The notes below the pieces were generated by a model. It did not search any database and was not told where the DNA came from. It saw only the letters and a program-made list of their open reading frames with translations. This document shows positions 1-11,007 of a stretch of DNA of 64,000 nucleotides, piece after piece (position 1 is the stretch's first letter; each line of letters begins with the position of its first letter). Location: contig AJFK01000612.1 in the NCBI GenBank assembly GCA_000467715.1, positions 1-64,000 of the forward strand, given 5' to 3'. The stretch is from Hysterium pulicare CBS 123377 (lineage: Eukaryota > Ascomycota > Dothideomycetes > Hysteriales > Hysteriaceae). Made by a program: the position numbers and the translations under genes.

Positions 1-174
1 TTTAGGGGTAATAGAAAGGCTTACCGCAATTCAAGTGTATATTTGTTGCAGGTACCAGTCGATTCTTTCAATTTTCAACTTCCACCGATGTACTCACCGT
101 TCACGCTCAGTATTCTGACCAGACGCCTGAACCCACTGATGCCTGATTGACACAATCTCTCATTCTTTTCTAGA

Positions 175-1521
175 ATGACATCCGCCGTCGATCGTGCTCT
201 CGCCACGTACGAGATTCTTGAGAGTATTCTCGTCCAGCTCCAAGATACTCAAGAGATAATCCTCACTCAAAGGGTATGTCGCACATGGCGATCAATCATT
301 TCAAATTCCCTCGCTTTGCGGCGTGCAACTGGGTATGCACCGCAAGCAGATGATTTTCCCGGCTTCAAGAGACATCGAGTAATATCAGGGGAGTGGAGGC
401 TTCCGAATATAGTTACGAACGAAATACATTCGATGTTTGGGTGTGCAATCCCGTGTTCGAAAGGCTGGGTTTCAACAGAGACGCGAACGAGCCACTCGCC
501 ATTATGTTACCCGGGCTAAGAACTCGCATATGCTATGACTCCAGATCTTAAGCTGCTATGCTTGCAACTCAACCACCCTGTCGGCATATGGTAGTGGTGA
601 TAAACGCATGATAAGACCGAGACCGAGCATTTTTTCACCAACATTTCGATGCTACAATGTTCCTCAAGAAATTTTTAGTATTTGGATCGAAGTTTGCGTT
701 TCGTTACTGCTTCTTCCCTGCCCATTTGATCCATCGCTCCTATTGCTCACTTTTCTTTCCTTTGAATAGAGTCTGACAAACACTAGCCCGTATGTCTGCT
801 CAACCAACGCCGCCGCGATCCTAGTCGGCGATGCTATTTGCATCATTCATGAGTTTCAGTACAGAGATTGGGGCGATGGCGTCCGCGAACGCTTTCCATT
901 GCCTGTAACTGCCCACCCGCATGATACTTACGACACCGTATTCTCGTTCACATATCCAGCATCTGGAGGGGCGACAAATGTCTACGTGATTTTATTACAC
1001 CATTGGAGGACGATATCGATATCAGGGTAGCGCAAATAAAAGGAGATGAAACAACGGAACACGCATTCTCCTTACGCCGAATGACGCCCCCAAGAAATAC
1101 AAGAACTTTGGGGCCCAAGGACGGGTGGGAGTTTCGACATGAGCTTTTACATCCAGTTTCAGAAGGAAGCCACGATGACAATTTTCATACGGGCAACGAT
1201 GAAGATGCTACCAAAGAAGAAGGAAGCAGTGCTGTGCCAGTCAACACAAGATATCTCATCAAAGGCCCATTACTTATGGAGAAACACCACCAGTAGTGTG
1301 AGGGGATGCACCCAAGAGGTCTAGCCCAAAACAACATCGATATCCTCCCACGCTTCTCGGTTTCAAATATCTTTCGCGACTCGGCCAAGAGCTTTGCGAA
1401 ACGCTATGCCAGTGTCATGCACAATCCAAAGCACATCATAAAACTAATACGCCTGGCTCGCACGGGCTATATTCCTTCCCATCATCTTCGAAAATTCACT
1501 CTACAAGAAGCCCACAAATAG
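175..1521 (+). pseudogene. F-box protein gene, apparently fragmented
   Basis: The first 114 codons (175-519) encode an F-box-like N terminus. ETAELL-type residues appear as YEILESILVQL, followed by QRVCRTWRSII, the usual helix layout of an SCF substrate-receptor F-box. The frame then closes. Coding-like text continues in other frames: around 400-540 (CNPVFERLGF, PLAIMLPGLR), 768-1037 (including VFSFTYPASGGATNVYV) and 1306-1521 (including MHNPKHIIKLIRLARTGY). I could not join these with convincing short introns, so the locus looks decayed, or holds remains of two genes. F-box genes of this kind are abundant and fast-turning in Leotiomycetes. A functional multi-intron gene is the alternative. 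The F-box call is moderately firm; the extent is not. Confidence 0.45.
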
Positions 1522-1796
1522 TGGATTAGATCAATCGGCAATATAGAATAACAAATTAATGGTACATATAGATCATGGACTTCTCGCATCAATCCCACAA
1601 GAAAAGTTTGTCTCCTATCTGTCGAGGGTCCACCTAAATTAGACACGAAGCATGTGCAATCACATGATTCACATCCATCACTTCTCGAGTTCGAGCAAAT
1701 CCTGAGTTTTAACTAGCTGAATCCCACTCAATTTCGATGTATTCAACAAGTTTCTACTTGCTCCTTTGGGACGGTAGTGACAGACGATAAAAAGAA

Positions 1797-3589
1797 TTAA
1801 GTAAAGTATCTCCACATCTTACTGTCCTCACCCTCACCCAACTCTCCTGTGCTCACGTCCTCTGGTCTGATCTTGACACCCTGCTCACGATCTCTCTTCC
1901 TATTCTCCATCTTCATCCATAGGCCCAGCCAAAGCGTAAAGCCGATACACGTGACATTGCAGGCTGCTGTAGCTACCAACGTCGGTATGTATTTTGGCGC
2001 ATAATCGGTTCTGAAGGTAGCCGCTGATAAGATACCTCCCAGATTCCCCAGACCCACAAGCAGACCTGTGTTAGCAGCCCGAGAATTTTCGTTGAAATTA
2101 TTGTTGTTGTGCCAGCTGTGTACGAGACAGGAAGGGATGTAAGCTCCAGATGCTAATAGGAAGCAGGCAAAATAGGCCACCCCTTTATTCTCCAAGACGT
2201 CGATGGTGGCGAGGATGATCAGTCCAATCAGAGAAACCGCGAGGGAAAAGACAATATGGAAAGTTCGCTCCCTGAACCAATCCGATGAAAAGGTGACGCA
2301 TAGCAAGACGACAAAGCCAACGGCGTTCGGTGCAACAGTCCACAAATTTGTCTTGATCACACTATATCCAAGCCTCTGTACTATCTGCGGTAGGAAATTG
2401 GAGGTCGTGGCGAAAGCGACTGGATACGTGAAACTGATCACGAGCCAGGGGAAGAACTTCCAATTGCTCCAAGTTTGGAAACACTCGCGTATGTTGAAGT
2501 CTGAATGCGTCATACTAGATGAGTCTCTTAGTGAACGAGCTTCGGCGGCAGCTTTTTCCGATGGGGAGAGGAACCAGGCGGAGGCAGGAGATGCTGGCAG
2601 CCAGAAGAAAGCTACGAAGGCGACGATAATGGTCATTCCGCCTTCAATGATAAATAGCCACTTCCATCCCTGGATGTGAGGGTCGTTGATTCGGAAAACA
2701 CCGTAGGAGATCAGACCGCTGAATGCGGCGGCCAGGAGCGCACTGCCAAAGTAGATGGCGATGCGGAATCCGAGTTCTCCGCGTGTGTAAAATAGGGTGA
2801 GGTAGAAGACGGTGCCTGCAAAGAAGCCTGCTTCGAATGTTCTCAGATGCTTGTTAGCATAGTTCTTTCTGACGAGAATGAAGGAGTATAAACGAATGGG
2901 AGAAATATACCCGAGGATCAACCTCACCACCAAAATACCAGCAAAATCTTTGGTTCCGCACTGGATAAGAGCCATTGCACCCCAGCAGAACATCACTGTC
3001 GTCAAGATGCATCAGCACTGTTAAAGTCTCTTCGAACACCAAGAATACTCACACGTCGGCAGCACGGTTCTCCCCGAGAAGCGCTTGGTCAATAGGTTCA
3101 GAGGTAGGTCGCACAGTCCAAATGGAACGTAGAAGAGCAAGATCAGGAGCGAATATTGCTCGCCCGTGAAATGAAGGTCTTTGTCCATGCCGTCCGTTTT
3201 GGCATTTCCGAGATTGCTCTAATAGGGGAAGGTCAGGATTGATGATTGAACAAAGTTGAGAGAGGGTATCATCCTACACGGTCAACGGAATTGAAGAAAT
3301 ACATCTGTAGAAATAATTAGACATATTATACTATGCGAGGGTTTTCGAAGCAGATTATCCATACCAATGAGAGAAACGGAAGAAGATAGAAATCCAACTT
3401 CCTTACTGCAATACACGTCAATTCACGTTTAACTAGAGGAGGTCGACGGAGATACTCACCGTATGATCTCTCTGCCGCTTTGTCAATATACGGTGTCGAT
3501 GTTCCGATGTCATGTTCGGACTCGGTAGGTGGTCCAGAAACTGGTTTGCTCTCATTGTGAAGGCGATGCTTCTCTGAATCGAAAGCCAT
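1797..3589 (-). CDS. MFS permease, Dal5/TNA1 (anion:cation symporter) family
   Basis: A plasma-membrane transporter of the allantoate/nicotinate permease family. The start is the ATG at 3589 (MAFDSEKH). Short introns split the N-terminal half: one begins at 3459, and another (about 69 nt, near 2910-2843) joins RLILG to TFEAGFFAG. After joining, family landmarks read in order: RKLDFYLLPFLSL (TM1), YFFNSVDR, SNLGNAKTDG, the FTGEQYSLLLILFYVPFGL helix, LTKRFSGR, FEAGFFAGTVFYLTLFY and the long C-terminal membrane half. Predicted length is about 490 aa with about 12 TM helices, normal for the family. Family members carry allantoate, nicotinate (yeast Tna1), pantothenate or biotin. The substrate cannot be read directly, but the neighbouring genes favour nicotinate or a related N-heterocycle. 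It could correspond to A. nidulans HxnP. Its promoter carries GATA motifs and a tandem repeat. Confidence 0.88.
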
Positions 3590-4308
3590 TCTGATAAGCA
3601 CGCTCGTGTTGATCCTTGGGCCTGAAGACAAATGCAAATGTGATGATAGATCGGAAAGACACCCCTTCGAGAAATCATAGAAAGGTGGATGCGAGGAATG
3701 TACTTATTCTTAGTCGATCAGTTCCGATCTCCCTTTCCCACGTGTGCTGTATTTCCGGCAAGCTCTCCGATTGATATTCTGTGGCGTTGACCCTCCATTT
3801 TGCTAAGTCCTACTTTTGCAATTTCGTAGCATAGCAGATCGATTCTAGGATTAGCTTGTGCCAAGATAGAAAGATGGAACGATGAGGTCGAGAGTGGGGG
3901 ATCGATACAAGCACTAAATTAGCCCTTGCAGTGTCGATAGGAAGTCGGCACACAGCTTAGTAAGGCAGAGAGACTAAGATAGAACAAGATACCTAAGATA
4001 TACCTAAGATATACCTTAGATATACTTTAGATTGAGGAGTTGAGGCTATCGTTTCCCGATAGACTACATTTTATCTAGCCCACTCCTAAACGGTGTCTTT
4101 CCCAGAAGATCTAGAACCGAAGCTCTGGATTGATCAAAGGGTGGCAAAGGTTGTTGAGACATCTCCCCAGCGTTGGTTACTAAAATGGCTTTTGGGTTGA
4201 TTCAGGTGATTGGATTGTTTGACATGCTGCTAATTATTCAAGGCTCGTGACGACACTGCGCTCTAAATATCCTCTACCTTCATTCATGCTTGAAAAGAGA
4301 AAATCATT
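3590..4308. promoter_or_regulatory. Promoter region of the Dal5-type permease, with GATA motifs
   Basis: About 720 nt separate the permease start from the 3' end of the next minus-strand gene. It contains HGATAR-type sequences (AGATAG at 3864-3869 and 3977-3982), the consensus bound by fungal nitrogen regulators of the AreA/NIT2 family. It also has an AT-rich tandem repeat at 3989-4032. No gene is seen. That the sites are functional is inference. Confidence 0.45.
3989..4032. repeat. Four tandem copies of an 11-bp unit
   Basis: Units at 3989-3999, 4000-4010, 4011-4021 and 4022-4032 follow the form ATACCTAAGAT. The first two are identical, the third differs at one position and the fourth at two. 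Each unit nearly contains its own inverted partner (CTTAGAT / ATCTAAG-like). It lies about 400-440 nt upstream of the permease start. An 11-bp period is close to one helical turn. Confidence 0.9.
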
Positions 4309-6509
4309 TCAAGCATCATTCAAAAACGATGCATAGTAGTCATCCATCCACTTTACAGCGCTCTTACCGCACTCCACGCTCCCTGTTGGCCAACGACGAA
4401 CCATGCCCACATATCCATCGGGTCTAACATTCAATACGGCGACTTCGTCCTTCGCCAGACCACCTAACCACTTATCCATACAAGTCTGCTTACGCGTGTC
4501 CTTTTCAGGAATGTCGTCTAGATAAAATGTCCATCTGCTAGCATTCAAGATGGGCGGCAGATCAGTGAATTCGACATCATTGCGGTTCATATCGGTAATT
4601 AAAGAGTAGGTGAAGACGCGACTGACGGCTGAATACCTCTCAGGACATACAAATTCATCAGTGAGTGCCGCGGGTGGTGGTTGGCGTGCGTATGACAAGT
4701 TTCCGGCAGTAATGACCCTGCCCACGTAGGAGGTCGATGATTGATGCATATTGCAGACTGTATCCAGGAATGGTTTTGCATCATGGAAATCGTGCACCAG
4801 GAAGTATATGCGAAATTGACCAAGAGCGGGAACATCGTTCTGTATGTCGACAGGGTTTGCGTCTATGAAGCGCGTAACCTTCGCAAGAGGAAGTAGACAG
4901 CCTGGTCTCGCGGCGCCGAGATCAGCTCCTTTTGAAGGGACATTGAGAATGTTGTTGTGGTATGTTGCACCGACTCCGGATATAAATGCGACATTTGTTT
5001 GGAAGTTCTTCGCTAAAGCATCGGGATCGCCTGCCGCAAAAGCATTTGCGTGCTCGTAGTCGAAATTGATCAGATCTTGGGCAATCTTTCTCCTCTCCTG
5101 CTCGTATGTTTCTAGGAGAGATGGTTTTGCTAGACCACGAACGGCAAAGTTAAGTTTCCAAGCAAGATTCCATGAGTCGTGTATCGATGTGTTCATCCCT
5201 TGTGCTGCTTTGGGGGAGTGTGTATGACTTGCCTATAGATTGTCAGTGAGGTTTTCTTTGGGGGAACGAAGGGAATCTCACATCTCCGGCAATAAACACT
5301 CGTCTCTCATCGTCGGTAAATTTACTGGCCACACGTTGACCTATTTGGTATCTACCAAACCATTCTAAATGCCATCAGAATGACTTCAGGATTACAACCA
5401 GTTTGGGGCCTGAACTTACCGACACTCTGCCAGCGAACGAAATATGGGTCCATTATCTCCTGAGCACGTTTCATGACAAAGTCCTGAGTAAGCTCATCCT
5501 GCGGCACAGTTTCTTTAGAATCTGATTTCAGTTCGATGTACAGCCGGGTCATGTTGCGTTCGCGAGGAATCATGAGGATTGATCCCAGTTTCTCTGAATG
5601 CACCACAACTTTGCTCCAAATATCTGGGAAGTCTGTGTCCAAAACTCCATCCAGAACTCCCCATATAGCGTCGTTCGAAGCTCCTACAGCCTTGGAATCT
5701 GGCAGTGATCGCCGGACTTGTGAATGAGCACCATCACAACCAATGAGATATCTCGCTCCCAGGGTCTTGCTGTTCTGATCAACGTTCATTTTGCAGTGGA
5801 CTTTCAAATGCCCCGTCTTTGAGGGTGTATCGTCATAGTTGACAAATGTGATATTCCTTTCGACCTCTACCCCTCGCTCCCTCAGGTCCTCAATGAAGAC
5901 AGACTCGACCATGCCCTGATGGACGAGCAGAATGTACGGATCGAGAAGATCAACGATCGGAGGGTAATGGACTTCGCGGGCAGTGCGATGTAACGATTTC
6001 GAGAGAGTAGATTTCTGGTAAGGAGCAGTCATAAGCTTTCTTGCTATCTCATGGTGTAGGATGGGCCTGATGACTTACCCAGAACGCAATGTCGTATATC
6101 CTCACCCCCTTCTGTAGCAAAGAATCTGCCAGTCTCATCTGCCGCAATGTCTCAATTGTCTTAGGTTGGATTCCGTCGGCACGTCCGGTGGATGTCTGAT
6201 CGGGTCTGTTGTCTACAATGGCAGTTTTTACTCCAAATCGTACAAGATTGAGACTACATCATTTCAGCTCCAACATGGAAAGAATAGAGGCTTCAATTAT
6301 ACACACGCCAATACAAGCCCGGCTGGGCCGGCTCCAACTATGACAACATCACTTTCGAACGACCCATGGTCACCGCAATTAGATTCTGCAGAGTTCGTCT
6401 GAATAGCATCGACGCCATTATGTTTGAGCGAATCGACCTGCAAGCCTGGAGACATTTCCCTGGATTCTGGAGGGGACCTTTGAGATGCAGTGCGCTTCAT
6501 GTTTCCCAA
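4309..6509 (-). CDS. FAD-dependent phenol 2-monooxygenase-like hydroxylase (HxnV-like)
   Basis: A flavoprotein aromatic hydroxylase of about 640 aa. Exon 1 (from 6509, or the second Met at 6500) ends in the Rossmann motif VVIVGAGPAGL. An intron of about 50 nt leads to NLVRFGVKTAIVDNRP and the substrate-loop region GRADGIQPKTIE. The next exon (from about 6032) carries YLIGCDGAHSQVRR, the NAD(P)H/FAD DG motif. A further short exon supplies FIAGDASHTHSPKAAQGMN, the second FAD-binding GD motif, and then DSWNLAWKL. The C-terminal 200 residues match the thioredoxin-like dimerisation domain of phenol hydroxylases. Proteins of this type hydroxylate phenols or, in A. nidulans HxnV, a dihydroxypyridine. 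It lies between the permease and a divergent amidase, which supports a pyridine-catabolic role, but a phenolic substrate is possible. Confidence 0.85.
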
Positions 6510-6944
6510 TAAGTGATTAGAACCACAGCATTAAAGTAGGGAGGGTTAGGATGGAAAATGGGGGTGTAGTCGGGTTTGCCAGTTGCAGACGAGTTGACGG
6601 AGCTCCATGAGGAGTTGGCAGCTATTTGTTACGTCAGTTAGATTGATCAATGCATTTTTAGAAGATAATATCAGTTCAATGCTATGGCTCCCTCATACTG
6701 AACTATAATGAGTAGGTTTGGATGCTGAACTGTGTGGAGTGATGACGAGGAGAGCTGCATCTTTTCGGTCCCCCACTCTCGGTCAGTTCTCGGAGTTAAA
6801 GCACGTTATCCGTAGATATCAACAGCAGCTCGACATCAGCACCCCTTACTAATCAATCAGCGACCGTTAGTACATCTTGTGAATTGTGAAAATGGGATAT
6901 CGGAGTCCATCCCTTACTTTTCATATTCTTCCAAAATCTGGAAG
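6510..6944. promoter_or_regulatory. Shared divergent promoter between monooxygenase and amidase genes
   Basis: The two start codons face away from each other across about 435 nt. One AGATAA (HGATAR) site is visible at 6663-6668, plus a TTATC (reverse GATAA) at 6806-6810. Nothing coding is evident. The arrangement would allow co-induction of the two enzymes. Confidence 0.5.
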
Positions 6945-8874
6945 ATGGGTAGTACTCCACGACCGGATTGGACAGACGTCGTCAAGCAAAAACGCCGAGC
7001 ACGAAATGCGGCCATAGAGCGACATCTAGCTACGCAAACTGTATCAAGTGCTTCAAAAGAGCTCACCAAGATTGAAACTGTCGAACACATTATCAAAGCC
7101 ATCTCCTCCGGGTCTGTGACAGCAAAGGAGCTCTGTTTTGCCTTCATCAGCGGGTAATCACTGCCTGACCGCCTTATCTGCGAAGAGAGCTCACAGATTT
7201 GCAGGGCTATTGAAGCTCACCAACGTGTAACTGTTCTGGAAATTCTTTATTGGAGTATTAGCTAACCTACGCAGACAAATTGGCACATCCCTCCGCCTTG
7301 AAGTACTTGATGCGGACTAGTACTAACGTATATCAGTCTTACCGAGATTCTATTTGAAGATGCCGCCAAATGCGCTGAGGAGCTGGACCAGTACTTCAAG
7401 GAGCATGGCAAAGTTATCGGCCCTCTACACGGAGTTCCTATGACCCTCAAGGACCAATTTGATGTGAAAGGCTATGACAGCACCCTCGGATATGTAGGAA
7501 GAGCGTTCCATCCAGCCGCTGAAGACTGCGTCTTGGTAGAATTGTTGAAGAAAATGGGCGCTCTCATAATTGCCAAGACGAATGTACCTCAGAGCATTAT
7601 GGTTCGTATAAGGCGATCTTCGCCCCCTCGGCACATGGCTGAAACGAACACAGTGGTGCGAGACCGAAAACCCTCTATGGGGTTTAACGGTACACCCGAA
7701 CAATCCTCAATTCACTCCTGGCGGTTCTACAGGTGGAGAGGGTACGACGCTATCGATGCAAGGCTCTGTCGTTGGATGGGGAACGGATATTGGTGGTTCT
7801 ATCCGTATTCCGTCACATATGCTAGGTCTTTATGGCTTGAAACCGAGCGTATGTCTACTGGAGCATACGCAATCACTGCTTTGCTGACACTGTATAGAGC
7901 ACTCGGTTGCCTTATCAAGGAGTATCCGTATCCACAGAAGGCCAAGAGCACGTTCCATCTGTGATAGGTCCTCTGGCTCGCAGTCTCGAAGCTCTCACAA
8001 CAACTACGCAAGCAGTCATCAATGCGGCTCCATGGAATCTGGATCCTAAATGCTGCCCATTGCCGTGGAGAAACGATGTATATTTGGAAATCCAATCACG
8101 CCCGTTAGTTATTGGATTGATGGCCGATGATGGTGTCGTTAGGGTTCACCCGCCGGTGGCACGAGTGCTGGAAGAACTAGCCACGAAGCTAAGAGACGCG
8201 GGACATGAAATCATACCTTGGGAGCCAGGAAACCTTCACCAAGAGTGTATTGAGATTATGGTATGGCTTTTCATATTTTCATGCCTCGTTATTCTCTACT
8301 TCTTTTTGACGAATACTGACTAGAACGTCAGGATCAATACTACACAGCTGACGGTGGCGAAGACATCAGAAGAGAAGTCGAAGCCGGAGGCGAACCGTTC
8401 ATACCTCACGTGGAAGCTCTCGTTAACCGCGGCAAGCCAATCTCGGTATACTCGTACTGGCAGCTAAATAAAAGTAAACTTGCAGCGCAGAAGCGGTTTC
8501 TAGACAAATGGAACTTCACCGTATCTCCAACATCCGGACAGAAGCTTGATGTTCTACTAACTCCAGTCATGCCGCATTCCGCAGTCCCACACCGGAAATG
8601 TCGATGGGTGGGCTATACTAAGGTATTCAACTTCGTCGATTATTCGGCTATCGTCCTGCCTGCTGGCCAGGTTTCGAAGAATCTTGATCCGAGGCCGGAA
8701 GATAGGCCTGCCTACCAGCCAAGAAACGAGTTAGATAAATGGAACTGGGATCTCTACGACCTGGATAGTATGGATGGTATGCCAGTTGGTGTTCAAATTG
8801 TAGCTCGAAGGCTTGAAGAAGAGAAGGTGTTGGGAATTGGCAAGGTTTTGGATGGTTTACTTCATATGGAATGA
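6945..8874 (+). CDS. Amidase-signature family hydrolase (acetamidase/HxnN-like)
   Basis: Start is the ATG at 6945 (MGSTPRPDW). Several short introns interrupt the gene. An in-frame path joins FISG to AIEAHQHKLAHPSAL and LTEILFEDA, then PLHGVPMTLKDQFDVKG. A further intron before WCETENPLWG restores FTPGGSTGGEG, and GTDIGGSIRIPSHMLGLYGLKPS follows. The amidase catalytic triad is therefore present: Lys in the LKDQFD motif, cis-Ser in GGSTGGEG and nucleophile Ser in DIGGSIRIP. The C terminus contains MDGMPVGVQIVARRLEEEKVL, as in AmdS-type amidases, and total length is about 560 aa. These enzymes hydrolyse primary amides to acid and ammonia. The neighbours suggest the last, ammonia-releasing step of N-heterocycle breakdown. 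A general acetamidase is the alternative. Confidence 0.87.
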
Positions 8875-9482
8875 GACAAACATACAGCTAATGAAGACTT
8901 TTTATGGCTTCCGGCTCTTCAGTATAGATCAAGTTAATATGCTACTCCCTGAATTATCTCTAGGTTAGAAACTTAATTTAAAACCTTTGATCAATTCATT
9001 GTCGGATAGCAAAGCTGTGGTTGGTAGGTACAGATCCTCCGAAAACGATGTATACTAACACCCATGTTGACAATCTAATCATCTTATGGAAACGAACACT
9101 ACCTTCATGATTGAGAACACATAAACCCCTGCTCGACTTTTTGAATTGACCACTCCCCTCCGTAAGCATGAAGGCTGGTAACCTTGGCCTTGGAATCACA
9201 GCCATGCATAATGCGGGAACTAATGCAAGCACCACGATAAGTACCCGCAGATAAAACGGCGTCATCATACTTTCAAAAGCTCCCCCACTCTTGGAATCCA
9301 TCAATCAACTCGCGTGTAACGCTGCGTCTAATCTCAAGCTTTAGCTCAAGCAGGAGCGGGGTTGTGGAGCTTCTTTCCAAAGTTTGCCCTGTGCAAACAA
9401 TCATCCCACATCCGCTTTCGTCATACATCGCGAAGTCTGGGAATAATCTCTAGTAGAGCCAATTGAAAGGTAATTGGGAAAT
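8875..9482. promoter_or_regulatory. Intergenic spacer upstream of the NodB-fold hydrolase
   Basis: About 600 nt between two plus-strand genes. One minus-strand ORF (8996-9304) with a hydrophobic stretch is present but has no supporting features. Otherwise I see nothing specific here. Confidence 0.4.
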
Positions 9483-10578
9483 ATGGGCAAGAAGAGAGTG
9501 CTTGTTAGCTATGGAGTCGATATCGATGCTGTTGCGGGGTGGTTGGGTAGTTACGGAGGAGAGGATTCGACGAGCGATATCAGTCGAGGTGAGCCTTGCA
9601 GCTGGTATTGCGACTCACAAGACTAAGATTGGGATTTTAGGTCTTTGGGCTGGTACGGTAGGCACTCAGCGACTCCTCAAGCTCTTCGACAAGTACAAGA
9701 TTAAAGCAACATGGTTTATTCCTGGTTAGTTCCTTTCTTGATCTCGAGCTCCTCGTATTGATAAAGTGAAGGACACTCCCTCGAAACATTCCCAGAAGAC
9801 TGCGCTGCCGTGCGCGATGCAGGACACGAGATTGGCCTTCATGGATATTCCCACGAGAACCCTGTTGATATGACCTTCGAGCAACAGCGTGATGTTTTGG
9901 ACAAAACGTACAAGATGCTCACAGACTTCTGCGGCAAGCCTCCTCGAGGAAGTGTGGCACCATGGTGGGAAACAAGCAAAGAGGGATGTGAATTGCTTCT
10001 CAGCTACGGCATTGAATATGACCACAGCATGAGCCATGAAGATCACAGATGCTATTGGCTGCGTGCTGGAGATGAATGGACCAAAATTGACTATAAGAAG
10101 AAAGCTGAGGAATGGATGAAGCCTCTTGTAAAGGGCAAGGAGACAGGTCTCGTGGAAATTCCGGGCAGTTGGTATATCGATGATCTACCACCGATGATGT
10201 TCATAAAGAAAGCGCCAAACAGTCATGGGTTTGTGAATCCGAGAGACGTCGAAGCTATCTGGATGGATCACTTTGACTACTTCTATCGCGAATATGACGA
10301 GTTCGTCTTTCCGATGACAATTCATCCAGATGTCAGTGGGAGACCGCACGTTATTCTGATGCATGAGAGGTATTGTTTCATACTCCCTTTAAGATTATTA
10401 ACTGATTCTGATATTCTATAGGATCATCGAGCATATCAACAAACACGAAGGAGTCGAATGGGTTACAATGGAGCAAATGTGCGACGAATTCAAGAGCAAG
10501 AACAAACCGCCAGAAGGCGCCATGATGCCAGCGCCACCAGGGGAGATTCTCAAGAAGCAGCAAGAAGGGAAGGCCTAA
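9483..10578 (+). CDS. NodB-fold polysaccharide-deacetylase-like hydrolase (cyclic imidase, HxnM-like)
   Basis: The gene starts at the ATG at 9483 ([16 protein letters not shown]). Introns after ...DISRG (GTGAGC...TTTTAG), after TWFIPG and before [13 protein letters not shown] give a protein of about 310 aa. NodB-homology landmarks are the metal-binding Asp in [14 protein letters not shown], the His pair in [22 protein letters not shown], and the C-terminal [19 protein letters not shown]. No signal peptide is visible, so it is probably cytoplasmic and unlikely to act on cell-wall chitin. Proteins of this subgroup resemble Helicobacter PgdA-like and allantoinase PuuE-like hydrolases; HxnM of the nicotinate pathway is a cyclic-imide hydrolase of this fold. 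The position beside an amidase fits ring opening of a cyclic imide followed by deamidation. Substrate is inferred. Confidence 0.82.
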
Positions 10579-11007
10579 TTGTCTTCTCCAATTCATACAT
10601 TAATGCTAGAAATTCAATGAATTCATATCTCACGTAGCTATCCTGATTTAGGGAAAGAACTAATCCCTGAACAGAAGCTTGAGCTTTGACCTTGCATATG
10701 TCCACCCCTCCTTCGACATCCCACTTCTGATGCATCACCACCACTCACGCCTCATTGTCCATCCAATGCCGATCGCATCTGCCCTACCGCCGGCGCGCTT
10801 CCGCTCAGTTACCTGAGCTAATCGATGGTCGCAGCCGCCTCTGCGTTGCGTGCGTGGTAAACGTGGCGGTAGGATGAAGCTCTCATCACCCTTTCTCTGA
10901 AGATGTCAAAACTCCCATATACAAGCGAATTGACCTTCCCTCTCTATATTTATTCTCCTGTTTCCATGAGATATATGTGAAGGACCAATCTCACTTCTCA
11001 CAACACA
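10579..11007. promoter_or_regulatory. Promoter of the salicylate-hydroxylase-like gene
   Basis: About 430 nt between two plus-strand genes. A TATA-like CTATATTTATT lies around 10945, some 60 nt before the start codon, in a CT-rich context typical of fungal core promoters. No gene is seen. Confidence 0.4.

Noticed and set aside
8996-9304. Minus-strand 102-aa ORF with a hydrophobic stretch, inside the metabolic cluster
   Set aside because: No recognisable domain or splice structure, and it sits in the spacer between two plus-strand genes.
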